DNA of 19,867 bases from the NCBI GenBank assembly GCA_040382235.1, contig JBEIFV010000110.1, forward strand, positions 1-19,867. The letters are read 5' to 3'. Within the stretch, counting starts at the first letter, position 1. The number at the start of each line of letters is the position of its first letter. A program made the translations under genes and the position numbers. Source of the DNA: JAEUOS01 sp040382235. GTDB lineage: Bacteria > Pseudomonadota > Gammaproteobacteria > Burkholderiales > JAEUOS01. Below the pieces are notes generated by a model that was given only the letters and a program-made list of their open reading frames with translations, had not been told where the DNA came from and did not search any database. Shown piece after piece: positions 1-5,817 of the stretch.

Positions 1-2
1 AT

Positions 3-113
3 CAGGGCTATGACCAGCAGCGCAAAGGCCGGGAAGCAAAAGAAGCCGACGCAGGGGACGAAGCTGACCTCAAGGCTATCGAAAGCGAAATCAAACGGCG
101 CCCGAAAAAATGA
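3..113 (+). CDS. C-terminal end of an unidentified protein, cut by the window edge
   Basis: This open frame enters from the left edge and ends at a TGA that overlaps the ATG of the hsdM remnant (ATGA, 110-113). Such overlap is typical of translationally coupled genes in one operon. Only about 36 residues are visible. They are very rich in Lys, Glu, Asp and Arg, end in RRPKK, and look like a flexible charged tail or short helix. I do not recognise the family. The coupling to hsdM suggests it belonged to a type I restriction-modification locus or a gene commonly placed before hsdM. Confidence 0.5.
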   Translation, partial: QGYDQQRKGREAKEADAGDEADLKAIESEIKRRPKK

Positions 114-268
114 ACGACACCAACCAAAAGCAGCTCGGCAATATCCTTTGGGGCATCGCCGACCAACTGCGCGGGGCGATGGATGCGGACGATTTTCGCG
201 ACTACATGCTGTCGTTCCTTTTCCTGCGCTATCTCTCGGACAACTCCCGGCCATTTGTAAAGATGTAG
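110..268 (+). pseudogene. hsdM: Truncated type I restriction-modification methyltransferase subunit (HsdM N-terminus)
   Basis: The first 45 or so residues match the start of HsdM, the DNA-methylating subunit of type I restriction-modification enzymes. The recognisable stretches are LGNILWGIADQLRG and DDFRDYMLSFLFLRYLSDN, which form the N-terminal HsdM helical domain. Homology stops abruptly after RYLSDN (around base 243). Seven unrelated residues follow, then TAG. A complete HsdM has about 500 residues and carries the SAM-binding and NPPF motifs, none of which are present. No hsdM continuation, hsdS or hsdR occurs elsewhere in the window. The break lies just before the AbiE locus, so deletion or replacement during acquisition of that locus is a plausible cause (inference). 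The product should be inactive. Confidence 0.85.
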
Positions 269-309
269 ATACAAATGCAAGGCATGTAGCGCAACTCAGC
301 GCGCTTGGC

Positions 310-360
310 TTGTCAATAACTACACAATAAGTTACAGTAAATGAAACTTATTGTGTAGTT
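310..360 (+). promoter_or_regulatory. abiE promoter and perfect 16-bp inverted-repeat operator
   Basis: AACTACACAATAAGTT at 318-333 is repeated as its exact reverse complement at 345-360, with an 11-base spacer. The right arm ends 7 bases before the ATG at 368. A candidate promoter overlaps it: TTGTCA (310-315), 17-base spacer, TACAGT (333-338). AbiEi antitoxins are known to bind inverted repeats in their own promoter and repress it. The position and perfection of this repeat fit that role. The promoter boxes are a weaker call than the repeat. Confidence 0.7.
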
Positions 361-367
361 GTATAAA

Positions 368-916
368 ATGCAACCTCTCCGGCAACTGTCGCAAAGCTTG
401 GCAAAGCTTGCCAGCGCCGCGCATTGCATCTTCAGCCCGCATGATCTCCGGGCGCTGCTGCCGGATTTGTCCGATGCAGCCTTCAAGGCCCTGCTCACGC
501 GCAGTGTGCAGGCAGGTATTCTGGCCCGCGTCTGTCGCGGGTTATACCTCTACGAACCAGCCTTGCCCGCCGATGGATTGACCTTGTTTCGTGCGGCTGC
601 GTATCTGCGCGCCGACGGCTTCAACTACATCAGCCTGGAAACCGTGCTGAGCGACGCCGGGGTGATTTCGCAGGTGCCGATCAACCGGATTTCGATCATG
701 TCATCCGGGCGCAGCAACGTCATTTCCTGTGGCCGCTGGGGCAGCATGGAATTTGTGCACACGACGCAGCGGCCTGCTGAGATCGCGGCGCAACTGAGCT
801 ATGACGCGCGTTGCGGCTTGTGGCGGGCCAGTGTGGCGCAGGCCTTGCGCGACATGCGCGCGACGCACCGGAATATGGATTTGATCGACTGGAGCGCAGT
901 GCATGAGCCTGTTTGA
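368..916 (+). CDS. abiEi: AbiEi-type antitoxin / transcriptional autorepressor (type IV toxin-antitoxin)
   Basis: This 182-residue protein has the AbiEi layout. An N-terminal winged helix-turn-helix (about residues 10-60) includes LRALLPDLSDAAFKALLTRS and the wing-like GILARVCRGLYLY. A C-terminal antitoxin domain contains NYISLETVLSDAGVI. The family neutralises the nucleotidyltransferase toxin encoded next to it and represses the shared promoter. I chose ATG 368. An in-frame TTG at 359 would add three residues but lies inside the operator arm. The gene overlaps abiEii by 14 bases, which implies coupled translation. The sequence appears complete. Confidence 0.88.
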   Translation: MQPLRQLSQSLAKLASAAHCIFSPHDLRALLPDLSDAAFKALLTRSVQAGILARVCRGLYLYEPALPADGLTLFRAAAYLRADGFNYISLETVLSDAGVISQVPINRISIMSSGRSNVISCGRWGSMEFVHTTQRPAEIAAQLSYDARCGLWRASVAQALRDMRATHRNMDLIDWSAVHEPV

Positions 917-1805
917 CAAATTGGTCGATGAAGCCCTGAAAAGCCGGCGCGATTTGGCGCCGCTGCGCACCGTGGTTGAGAAAGAGTTGCTGCACCATGA
1001 CATCCTGCGCGTGCTCAGCCATGCCGGCATGTTGGCCAGGCTGACGTTCATCGGCGGCACCTGCCTGCGCGTGTGTTACGGCTCAAATCGCTTGAGCGAG
1101 GATCTGGACTTCACCGGCGGCGCGGACTTCGATCGGGAAAGCCTGTCGGCAATGGCAAAGGTGTTGATCGATAGCTTGATGACCAAATATGGATTCAAGG
1201 TCGAGGTCAGTGAACCGGTGCGCGAGCAGGGCAACGTCGACACCTGGAAGCTCAAGGTGCAAACCCGACCCGGTCGCAAGGATCTGCCGGCGCAGCGCAT
1301 CAATATCGATGTGTGCGCCATTCCCAGCCACCGGGCGCGACCGATGGTTCTCCTCAATCCCTATGGCGTCGAGATGGGCACCAGCGGGCTGATCCTTAAT
1401 GTCGAAAGCCGCGAGGAAATATTCGCCGACAAGCTGGTGGCTTTCGCTTTGCGTCCCAATCGCATCAAGCATCGCGACTTGTGGGATATGGCGTGGCTGC
1501 ATCAGCAGGGCGTGAAGCCGCACATCGATCTGGTGCCAGTCAAGTTATCGGATCATCGGTGCGCGCAGCAAGACTTTCTGCGCTTGCTTGAAGAGCGACG
1601 ACTGTCTTTGCACGCGGTGCCTGATGTCGCAGCCGGGTTCAGGAAGGAAATGCGTCGATTCCTGCCCGCGGAATTGGTGACCCAGACTGTTGACCGGGCT
1701 GACTTCTGGGCGTATCTGACCGGGCTGATCGACGATTTATGCGGGCAGACCAGGCACGCGTTGTTCGCGGAGCAAGGCGAATCGACCGTTCGCTTTCGCA
1801 TGTGA
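903..1805 (+). CDS. abiEii: AbiEii-type nucleotidyltransferase toxin (type IV toxin-antitoxin)
   Basis: This 300-residue protein carries the DNA-polymerase-beta-type nucleotidyltransferase core of the AbiEii family. FIGGTCLR (residues 49-56) is followed by the metal-binding SEDLDF (65-70, with D67 and D69). A later block has EEIFADKLVAF with the conserved lysine, and then HRDLWDMAWL. Family members stop growth by transferring nucleotides to RNA targets such as tRNA, and the phage-defence version causes abortive infection. All key motifs are intact, so the toxin should be active and must be held by the overlapping abiEi product. The gene sits next to a broken restriction-modification locus, which is a defence-island setting. 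Confidence 0.9.
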   Translation: MSLFDKLVDEALKSRRDLAPLRTVVEKELLHHDILRVLSHAGMLARLTFIGGTCLRVCYGSNRLSEDLDFTGGADFDRESLSAMAKVLIDSLMTKYGFKVEVSEPVREQGNVDTWKLKVQTRPGRKDLPAQRINIDVCAIPSHRARPMVLLNPYGVEMGTSGLILNVESREEIFADKLVAFALRPNRIKHRDLWDMAWLHQQGVKPHIDLVPVKLSDHRCAQQDFLRLLEERRLSLHAVPDVAAGFRKEMRRFLPAELVTQTVDRADFWAYLTGLIDDLCGQTRHALFAEQGESTVRFRM

Positions 1806-1852
1806 CCACGTCATCCACGGTGCCGGCCGCGGCATAGCCCGGGCGCCACGAT

Positions 1853-1984
1853 CTAATGCACCATACAAGCTTCGAGTCCGCGCCGCATGACGACATGGCT
1901 GCCGGACTGACGAATCTTTGCGAAACCGAGACGCTCCAGGGCTTTGACGATTGCCGCCCCGGAGGTGCGCGGCAACTTAGGCAT
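1853..1984 (-). pseudogene. hicA: Truncated HicA mRNA-interferase toxin
   Basis: On the minus strand the ATG at 1984 opens a 43-residue frame ending in TAG at 1853-1855. The first 36 residues match HicA well: MPKLPRTSG, then VKALERLGF, and the catalytic-histidine motif RQSGSHVVMRRG with His30. A full HicA has roughly 60-80 residues. Here the C-terminal strand and helix after about residue 36 are missing and are replaced by GLEACMVH. The frame overlaps the end of hicB by 8 bases, the usual hicBA arrangement. The fold is probably incomplete and the toxin inactive, leaving hicB as an orphan antitoxin (inference). Confidence 0.8.
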
Positions 1985-2183
1985 GTGCCGGCAGGCTGAA
2001 CATGGTGACTACGGGGTGTCCGGGAGCGGCGAGCGGAAACTCCGACAGATAGAGCGCCGTTGCCTCTTTCAGATTGGCAACCGCCTCTTCGACTGTTTCG
2101 CCCTGGGTGGTAGTGCCCGTCTCGGGGTTGAACGCGACGTAGCCGCCTTCTTCGGCGGGTGCAAGAACGGCAGTTAGTTCCAT
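1977..2183 (-). CDS. hicB: HicB-family antitoxin (partner toxin truncated)
   Basis: This 68-residue protein reads from ATG 2183 to TAA 1977-1979. It is a typical short HicB: EEGGYVAFNPETGTTTQGET, then VEEAVANLKEATALYL, and an ending PVVTMFSLPAHA. This is the degenerate RNase-H-like fold that covers the HicA active site. It has no added helix-turn-helix or ribbon-helix-helix domain. I chose the internal ATG at 2183 over one ten codons upstream because the family begins at MELTAVL and GAGG (complement of 2191-2194) sits 7 bases before it. TGACTCAATTGTCA (2206-2219), with TGAC/GTCA ends, could be part of an operator. Confidence 0.88.
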   Translation of the reverse strand: MELTAVLAPAEEGGYVAFNPETGTTTQGETVEEAVANLKEATALYLSEFPLAAPGHPVVTMFSLPAHA

Positions 2184-2237
2184 GGTGATACCTCGCGACG
2201 GGGATTGACTCAATTGTCACGCATTCCGTGTTTTGAA

Positions 2238-2299
2238 GCCCAACGCTTGAGTTAAGCCGCGCGGCGGTGCAACCCATACGTTGTCGGCTTGACCGAAGG
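2238..2299 (-). repeat. attC-like integron recombination site (degenerate)
   Basis: Read on the plus strand, 2238-2261 is GCCCAACGCTTGAGTTAAGCCGCG. It resembles the end of attC sites of the aadA cassette type: an RYYYAAC core followed by AACTCAAGC/AAGCCG-type boxes. The other arm, TCGGCTTGACCGAAGG (2284-2299), pairs with CTTGAGTTAAGCCG at 11 of 14 positions, giving the imperfect stem expected of attC. Read on the minus strand, the GTTGGGC core (complement of 2238-2244) lies directly before hicB. That is the geometry of a cassette junction. The opposite core (RYYYAAC, expected near 2300-2306) is not recognisable, so the site is degenerate at best. Confidence 0.45.
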
Positions 2300-2504
2300 C
2301 ATGAATGCAAGGCTTGGCAAAGCCTGCGGGCTCTGCTTACTGAATGTTCGCCTCGCTTGACCAGGCGGATTTGTTTGCGCAAGCCAAAAACCGTCCGGTA
2401 TCAGCAGCCGCAATTGTGCATCTCGGTGTCCAGTTACGAATTCCCAATAGTCCACGCCGCGTGCCGAAATCGGGAGGTGTCGTGTCGCATGCGCCGCAGT
2501 TGAA
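2300..2504. other. Stretch without a supported gene between the attC-like site and vapB
   Basis: No convincing coding frame is seen. A minus-strand frame from ATG 2455 to 2252 would encode 67 residues starting MDYWEFVTGHRDAQ, but I recognise no family. It would run into the attC-like site, as small cassette genes often do, so it stays an unproven candidate. A small hairpin, AGGCTT-GGCA-AAGCCT, lies at 2310-2325. Confidence 0.3.
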
Positions 2505-2571
2505 TTGACAGTGGCGATTTGAGTCCAAAATATGGCATCATGATAGCAACTTCGATGCTATCTTGATGCCA
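2505..2571 (+). promoter_or_regulatory. vapBC-1 promoter and operator
   Basis: TTGACA at 2505-2510 is a perfect -35 hexamer, with an A/T-rich -10 region near 2527-2533. Directly downstream, TGGCATCATGATAGCA (2533-2548) and TGCTATCTTGATGCCA (2556-2571) form a 16-bp inverted repeat with one mismatch and a 7-base spacer. The right arm ends on the A of the vapB start codon. This is a classic autoregulated VapB/VapBC operator placed over the promoter and ribosome-binding region. Confidence 0.72.
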
Positions 2572-2843
2572 TGCGAACCACTGTGACGATCGATGCCGAC
2601 GTTGAACTGCTGCTCAAACAGGCGATGCGCGAGCGCGACAAGCCGTTCAAGCAAGTCCTTAACGATGCCGTCAGGCAAGGCTTGCGCCCGCCCGCCATGC
2701 AGCCGGCTGCGCCCTTCAGGCAGTTGACCTTCAGCATGGGCAAACCATTGGTTGACTTGACCAACGCGACCGCACTCGCCGCCGAACTGGAAGATCAGGA
2801 ACTGATCGCCCGCCTGGGTCGAAAAATCCAGCGCCGCAAATGA
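2571..2843 (+). CDS. vapB: VapB-type antitoxin (ribbon-helix-helix)
   Basis: This 90-residue protein opens with MRTTVTIDADVELLLKQAM and continues RDKPFKQVLNDAVRQGL. This is the beta strand plus two helices of the MetJ/Arc ribbon-helix-helix DNA-binding fold (about residues 1-42). The remaining half, rich in Leu and Glu, would wrap the toxin. It should bind the operator overlapping its own start and repress the operon, releasing VapC when degraded by cell proteases (family knowledge). Its stop overlaps the vapC start (ATGA, 2840-2843), a sign of translational coupling. No damage is visible. Confidence 0.87.
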   Translation: MRTTVTIDADVELLLKQAMRERDKPFKQVLNDAVRQGLRPPAMQPAAPFRQLTFSMGKPLVDLTNATALAAELEDQELIARLGRKIQRRK

Positions 2844-3265
2844 AATTGCCTGACACCAATGTGCTGGTGCATGCGGTCAATCATGATTCGCCCGCGCACG
2901 CACCAGCGCTCGCCTGGCGAACAGCGGCTTTCGACAATGCGGCGGGTGTGGGCTTGGCGTGGGGAGCGCTGCTCGGTTTTATCCGCATCAGCACGCGGCG
3001 CGGCATTTTGGCGCACCCGCTGACACTTGAGCAGGCGCTCGCCGTGACCAATCAGTGGCTCGATCACCCACACGCGCATGTACTCAACCCCGGCGCGCGC
3101 CACGCCACCCTGCTGGGGCGCCTGCTGTCGGGCGCCGGCGCGGCGGGCAATCTCACCAATGACGCGCATCTGGCCGCGCTGGCTATCGAACATCGCGCGA
3201 CGCTGGGGTCGTTTGATCATGACTTCGAGCGCTTCGCCGGGCTCGACTTTGAATTGTTGCGCTGA
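2840..3265 (+). CDS. vapC: VapC-type PIN-domain ribonuclease toxin
   Basis: This 141-residue protein covers a whole PIN domain: LPDTNVLVHAVN at the N-terminus (D5, N7), then AWGALLGFIRIST, TNDAHLAALAIEH (D108) and SFDHDF (D126, D128). PIN toxins cut RNA, often tRNA or rRNA, using an acidic cluster that binds divalent metal. At the place where many VapC proteins have a second acidic residue (near 40-46), this one has WGALLGFIR and no acid. I recall the W-LL-F-R pattern as a feature of this subfamily, so it need not mean loss of activity. It is paired with vapB through an ATGA overlap. Confidence 0.88.
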   Translation: MKLPDTNVLVHAVNHDSPAHAPALAWRTAAFDNAAGVGLAWGALLGFIRISTRRGILAHPLTLEQALAVTNQWLDHPHAHVLNPGARHATLLGRLLSGAGAAGNLTNDAHLAALAIEHRATLGSFDHDFERFAGLDFELLR

Positions 3266-3343
3266 GTCGGGGTTGCGGGTGACAACGCGCAACACATTGC
3301 GTTGGCGCTTCTGGCACGCACCTGGCCACCATGCCCGGCGCCC

Positions 3344-3360
3344 TATTCGAAGTTCGAATA
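3344..3360. promoter_or_regulatory. Perfect 17-bp palindrome upstream of the metabolic operon
   Basis: TATTCGAA-G-TTCGAATA is a perfect 8-bp inverted repeat around one base. It contains the T-N11-A dyad typical of LysR-family binding sites (TTCGAAGTTCGAA, 3346-3358). It lies 61 bases before the start of the nadC-like gene and downstream of vapC-1, so it could control the seven-gene operon. The LysR gene at 9952-10920 is the natural candidate regulator (inference). No clear -35/-10 pair was seen around it. Confidence 0.5.
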
Positions 3361-3421
3361 CCCGAATGCCAAGCCCGCAGCACCCGTACACTGTCGGTTG
3401 CCGAATCCTTGGAGCCCCACC

Positions 3422-4315
3422 ATGCGCCTGAACCGTTTCATGATCCGCCCGCTCGTAGAAGCGGGCCTGCGTGAAGAACTCAATGCCGGCGACACCACCG
3501 GTGGCTTCCTGATCTGGGACGACGATCCCGTGCAGACCGCGCAAATCTATGCCAAGGGCCACGGGGTCGCCTGCGGCCTGTTGTTCGCCGACGAGACCAT
3601 CATGCTGATCGACCCGGAAGCGCAGATCGAGCATTGCGTGGAAGAGGGCGCTCCGATCGCGCCCGGCACGGTGTTGCTCAAGATTCGCGCGCGCGCCTCG
3701 GCGTTTTTCATGATCGAGCGGGCGGCACTTGACTGGATCCAGCAGCTTTCGGGCATCGCCACCAAGACGCGCCGCTACATGGATCTGGTCAAGCACACCA
3801 ATGTGCGCCTGACGGACACCCGCAAGGGCTGGCCGGGCCTGCGCATGGTGCAGAAATACGCGGTGCGGGTGGGCGGTGCGCACAACCACATCTTCAACCT
3901 GTCGAACTGCGTGCTGGTGAAAGACAACCACATCAAGATCGCCGGCAGCATCAAGAACGCGGTGGCGATCCTGCGCTCGCGGGCGCAGCACACCTTCAAG
4001 TTCGAAGTCGAATGCGAGTCGCTGGCGATGGTGCAGGAGGCGCTCGATTGCGGCGTCGAGATCATCATGTTCGACAACATGGACATAGATGAGATGCGCG
4101 CAGGCCTGAAGCTGGTCAACAAGCGTGCGATCACCGAGGCCTCCGGCGGCGTCAATGAAAGCACGATTGTGGCGATTGCCGAAACCGGCGTCGATGTGAT
4201 CTCGGTGGGCGACCTGACCCACACGGTGAAGGCGGTCGATATCAGCCTCGACGTACAGGACATCAAGCCGAGCGCGCTGCGCACCATCGGCCGCATGCAG
4301 GCCGCCGGCGGATGA
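3422..4315 (+). CDS. NadC-like (quinolinate phosphoribosyltransferase family) protein
   Basis: This 297-residue protein has the full NadC length and fold. An N-terminal sandwich domain includes NAGDTTGGFLIWDD. The barrel then shows ERAALDWIQQLSGIA (R100), TRKGWPGLRMVQKYAVRVGG (R134, K135), NHIF (H156), LVKDNHI (K167), FEVECE (E197), FDN (D218) and SVGDLTHTVKA. Classical NadC converts quinolinate and PRPP to nicotinate mononucleotide plus CO2. The residues that grip PRPP and the ring are mostly kept. TRKT-PGLR is altered to TRKGWPGLR, and the arginine of NHR is replaced by Ile157, so the substrate may not be quinolinate. I chose ATG 3422 because GGAG at 3411-3414 precedes it and homology starts there. 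It overlaps the next gene by ATGA. Confidence 0.85.
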   Translation: MRLNRFMIRPLVEAGLREELNAGDTTGGFLIWDDDPVQTAQIYAKGHGVACGLLFADETIMLIDPEAQIEHCVEEGAPIAPGTVLLKIRARASAFFMIERAALDWIQQLSGIATKTRRYMDLVKHTNVRLTDTRKGWPGLRMVQKYAVRVGGAHNHIFNLSNCVLVKDNHIKIAGSIKNAVAILRSRAQHTFKFEVECESLAMVQEALDCGVEIIMFDNMDIDEMRAGLKLVNKRAITEASGGVNESTIVAIAETGVDVISVGDLTHTVKAVDISLDVQDIKPSALRTIGRMQAAGG

Positions 4316-5037
4316 CGAGCACGGTCAAGTTTCGCGCGCGGCATGGCGTGATCGTGGCGCTCGACGCCGATGCGGTCGATGCCTGCAAACAGACCATCGA
4401 TTTGACGACCAAGGTCGACGGCGTGGTCGGCTACAAGCTTGGCATGACCATGGCACTGCGCCTGGGTCTGGCCGAATCGGTGCGCCAGTTGCGCGCGCAT
4501 ACCGACCTGCCGCTGCTCTACGATCACCAGAAGGCCGGGCCGGATGTGTTCGACATGGCGGCCAAGTTCGCCGGCCTGTGCGCCGAGGCAAAGGTGGATG
4601 GCCTGATCCTTTTTCCCACCGCCGGGCCGCGCGCGGTCGAAGGCTTCGTGGGTGAGACCATCAGGCGTGGCATGCTGGCCCTGGTCGGCGGCGACCTGCC
4701 CTTCCCCGACTACAACATCAGCGGCGGCGGCTATGTCGCCGACGATGCGCTGGAACGCATCATCGACAAATCCATCGAATTCGGCGCCACCCATTTCGTG
4801 GTGCCCGGCAACACGCCGCACAAGCTTTCCCACCATTCGGCGCGCCTCAAGTCGAGGTTGGCAGCGCCGGTGTTCATTGTGCCCGGCATCGGCCCTTTGG
4901 GCGGCAAGATCGGCGACCTGGTGGCGGCGGCAAACGGCTGCAGCGTCTACGGCGTGGTGGGCCGTGCGGTGTATGGCGCAGCCGACCAGACTAAGGCTGC
5001 GCGCATGCTGGTGGATGAAGCAATGGCGGCAGGCTGA
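4312..5037 (+). CDS. OMP decarboxylase-superfamily protein with atypical active-site spacing
   Basis: This 241-residue (beta/alpha)8 protein follows the orotidine-5'-phosphate decarboxylase superfamily plan. It has VALD (D18) on strand 1, YKLG (K42) on strand 2, LLYDHQKAGPD (D71, K74, D78) on strand 3, and phosphate-gripping VPGIGPLGG and VVGRAVYGA (R218) near the C-terminus. True OMP decarboxylases have D-x-K-x-x-D. Here the spacing is D-x-x-K-x-x-x-D. The superfamily also holds ketogulonate-phosphate decarboxylase and hexulose-phosphate synthase, so the activity cannot be assumed. It starts four bases inside the nadC-like gene, and its stop shares a base with the HAD gene (TGATG). An enzyme acting on a phosphorylated sugar or nucleotide made by its neighbour is a reasonable inference. 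Confidence 0.8.
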   Translation: MTSTVKFRARHGVIVALDADAVDACKQTIDLTTKVDGVVGYKLGMTMALRLGLAESVRQLRAHTDLPLLYDHQKAGPDVFDMAAKFAGLCAEAKVDGLILFPTAGPRAVEGFVGETIRRGMLALVGGDLPFPDYNISGGGYVADDALERIIDKSIEFGATHFVVPGNTPHKLSHHSARLKSRLAAPVFIVPGIGPLGGKIGDLVAAANGCSVYGVVGRAVYGAADQTKAARMLVDEAMAAG

Positions 5038-5795
5038 TGGCGCACCCCGAAGCGCGGGTGCCGGTGGTGTTGTTCGACTGGGGCGAAACCCTGATGTGGA
5101 TACCCGGGATGATTCACGACCCGGATCGACACCTTGCATGCGTCGAGCAGGTATACGCGACGGCGATTCGGCCGCATATGGGTGTTCAGGGCGGCGGCCT
5201 GCCGGTGGCGAGCTTTCTCGATTTTTACCTGACGGCTTGCCGCATCCAGATCAAGCAGTCGAAAGAGACCCAGCGCGAACACAGTTTTGACGCCCGTTTC
5301 GCGCTCGCTTTCGATCTGGCCGGCATCAGGGCCGCGCCGCCGCCGGCCGCGTTCTCCGCAATGGCCGATGCGCTTGGCAATGCGGTCGCGGAAGGCGCGC
5401 GCCTGCTCGACAGCGCAGCCGAGGTGATTGAACAACTCGCCCGGTCGTATCGCCTGGGCGTGGTATCGAACTACCCCCACGGCCCGGTGGTGGGCGCCAC
5501 GCTTGAGCGCTTCGGCCTGCGGCGGCATTTCGAGGTGATCGTGGTGTCGTCCGACACCGGCTGGATGAAACCGCATGCCGACTGCTACCGCCCCGCGCTC
5601 AGCGCCCTGCCCGCACCGCCGGGCAAGACCATGATGGTGGGCGACGATCTCACCAATGATGTCAAGGGTGCCAAGGCGCTCGGGCTCTATACCGCATGGA
5701 TCGCACCGCAGGCCAGGGTGATCGACCCGGCGGTCGACATTCATCTGACAAGCCTGGCTGAATTGCCGGCGCATTGCGCACGGGTGTTCGCGTGA
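5037..5795 (+). CDS. HAD-superfamily hydrolase
   Basis: This 252-residue protein has the four HAD motifs. The nucleophile region is VVLFDWGETL (D14), motif II is VVSNYPHG (Ser near 144), motif III lysine is in GWMKPHADCY (near 178), and the metal-binding acids are in MVGDDLTNDVKGAKALG (near 203-208). The cap region between motifs I and II is mostly alpha-helical. The residue two after the nucleophile is Gly16, not the usual Asp of HAD phosphatases. DxG forms occur in some HAD subgroups, so phosphatase, phosphonatase-like or dehalogenase-like activity are all open. In this operon a dephosphorylation of a nucleotide-like product would fit (inference). Confidence 0.82.
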   Translation: MAHPEARVPVVLFDWGETLMWIPGMIHDPDRHLACVEQVYATAIRPHMGVQGGGLPVASFLDFYLTACRIQIKQSKETQREHSFDARFALAFDLAGIRAAPPPAAFSAMADALGNAVAEGARLLDSAAEVIEQLARSYRLGVVSNYPHGPVVGATLERFGLRRHFEVIVVSSDTGWMKPHADCYRPALSALPAPPGKTMMVGDDLTNDVKGAKALGLYTAWIAPQARVIDPAVDIHLTSLAELPAHCARVFA

Positions 5796-5817
5796 AACGC
5801 GGAACGGAGCCTGGCCT

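Noticed and set aside
10..330. A 106-codon plus-strand frame
   Set aside because: It is the wrong frame over the hsdM remnant and the preceding gene end, with low-complexity basic composition.
3282..3305. CAACGC/GCGTTG inverted repeat after vapC-1 as a terminator
   Set aside because: Only 6 bp with a 10-base loop and no T-run. Too weak to call.
3302..3421. An upstream in-frame start for the nadC-like gene
   Set aside because: The added 40 residues have no homology and cross the 17-bp palindrome. ATG 3422 has a good ribosome-binding site.
2795..4222. A 475-codon open frame on the minus strand
   Set aside because: It lies antisense to vapC-1 and the nadC-like gene, is rich in His, Arg and Gln as expected of shadow frames in GC-rich DNA, and shows no family motif.
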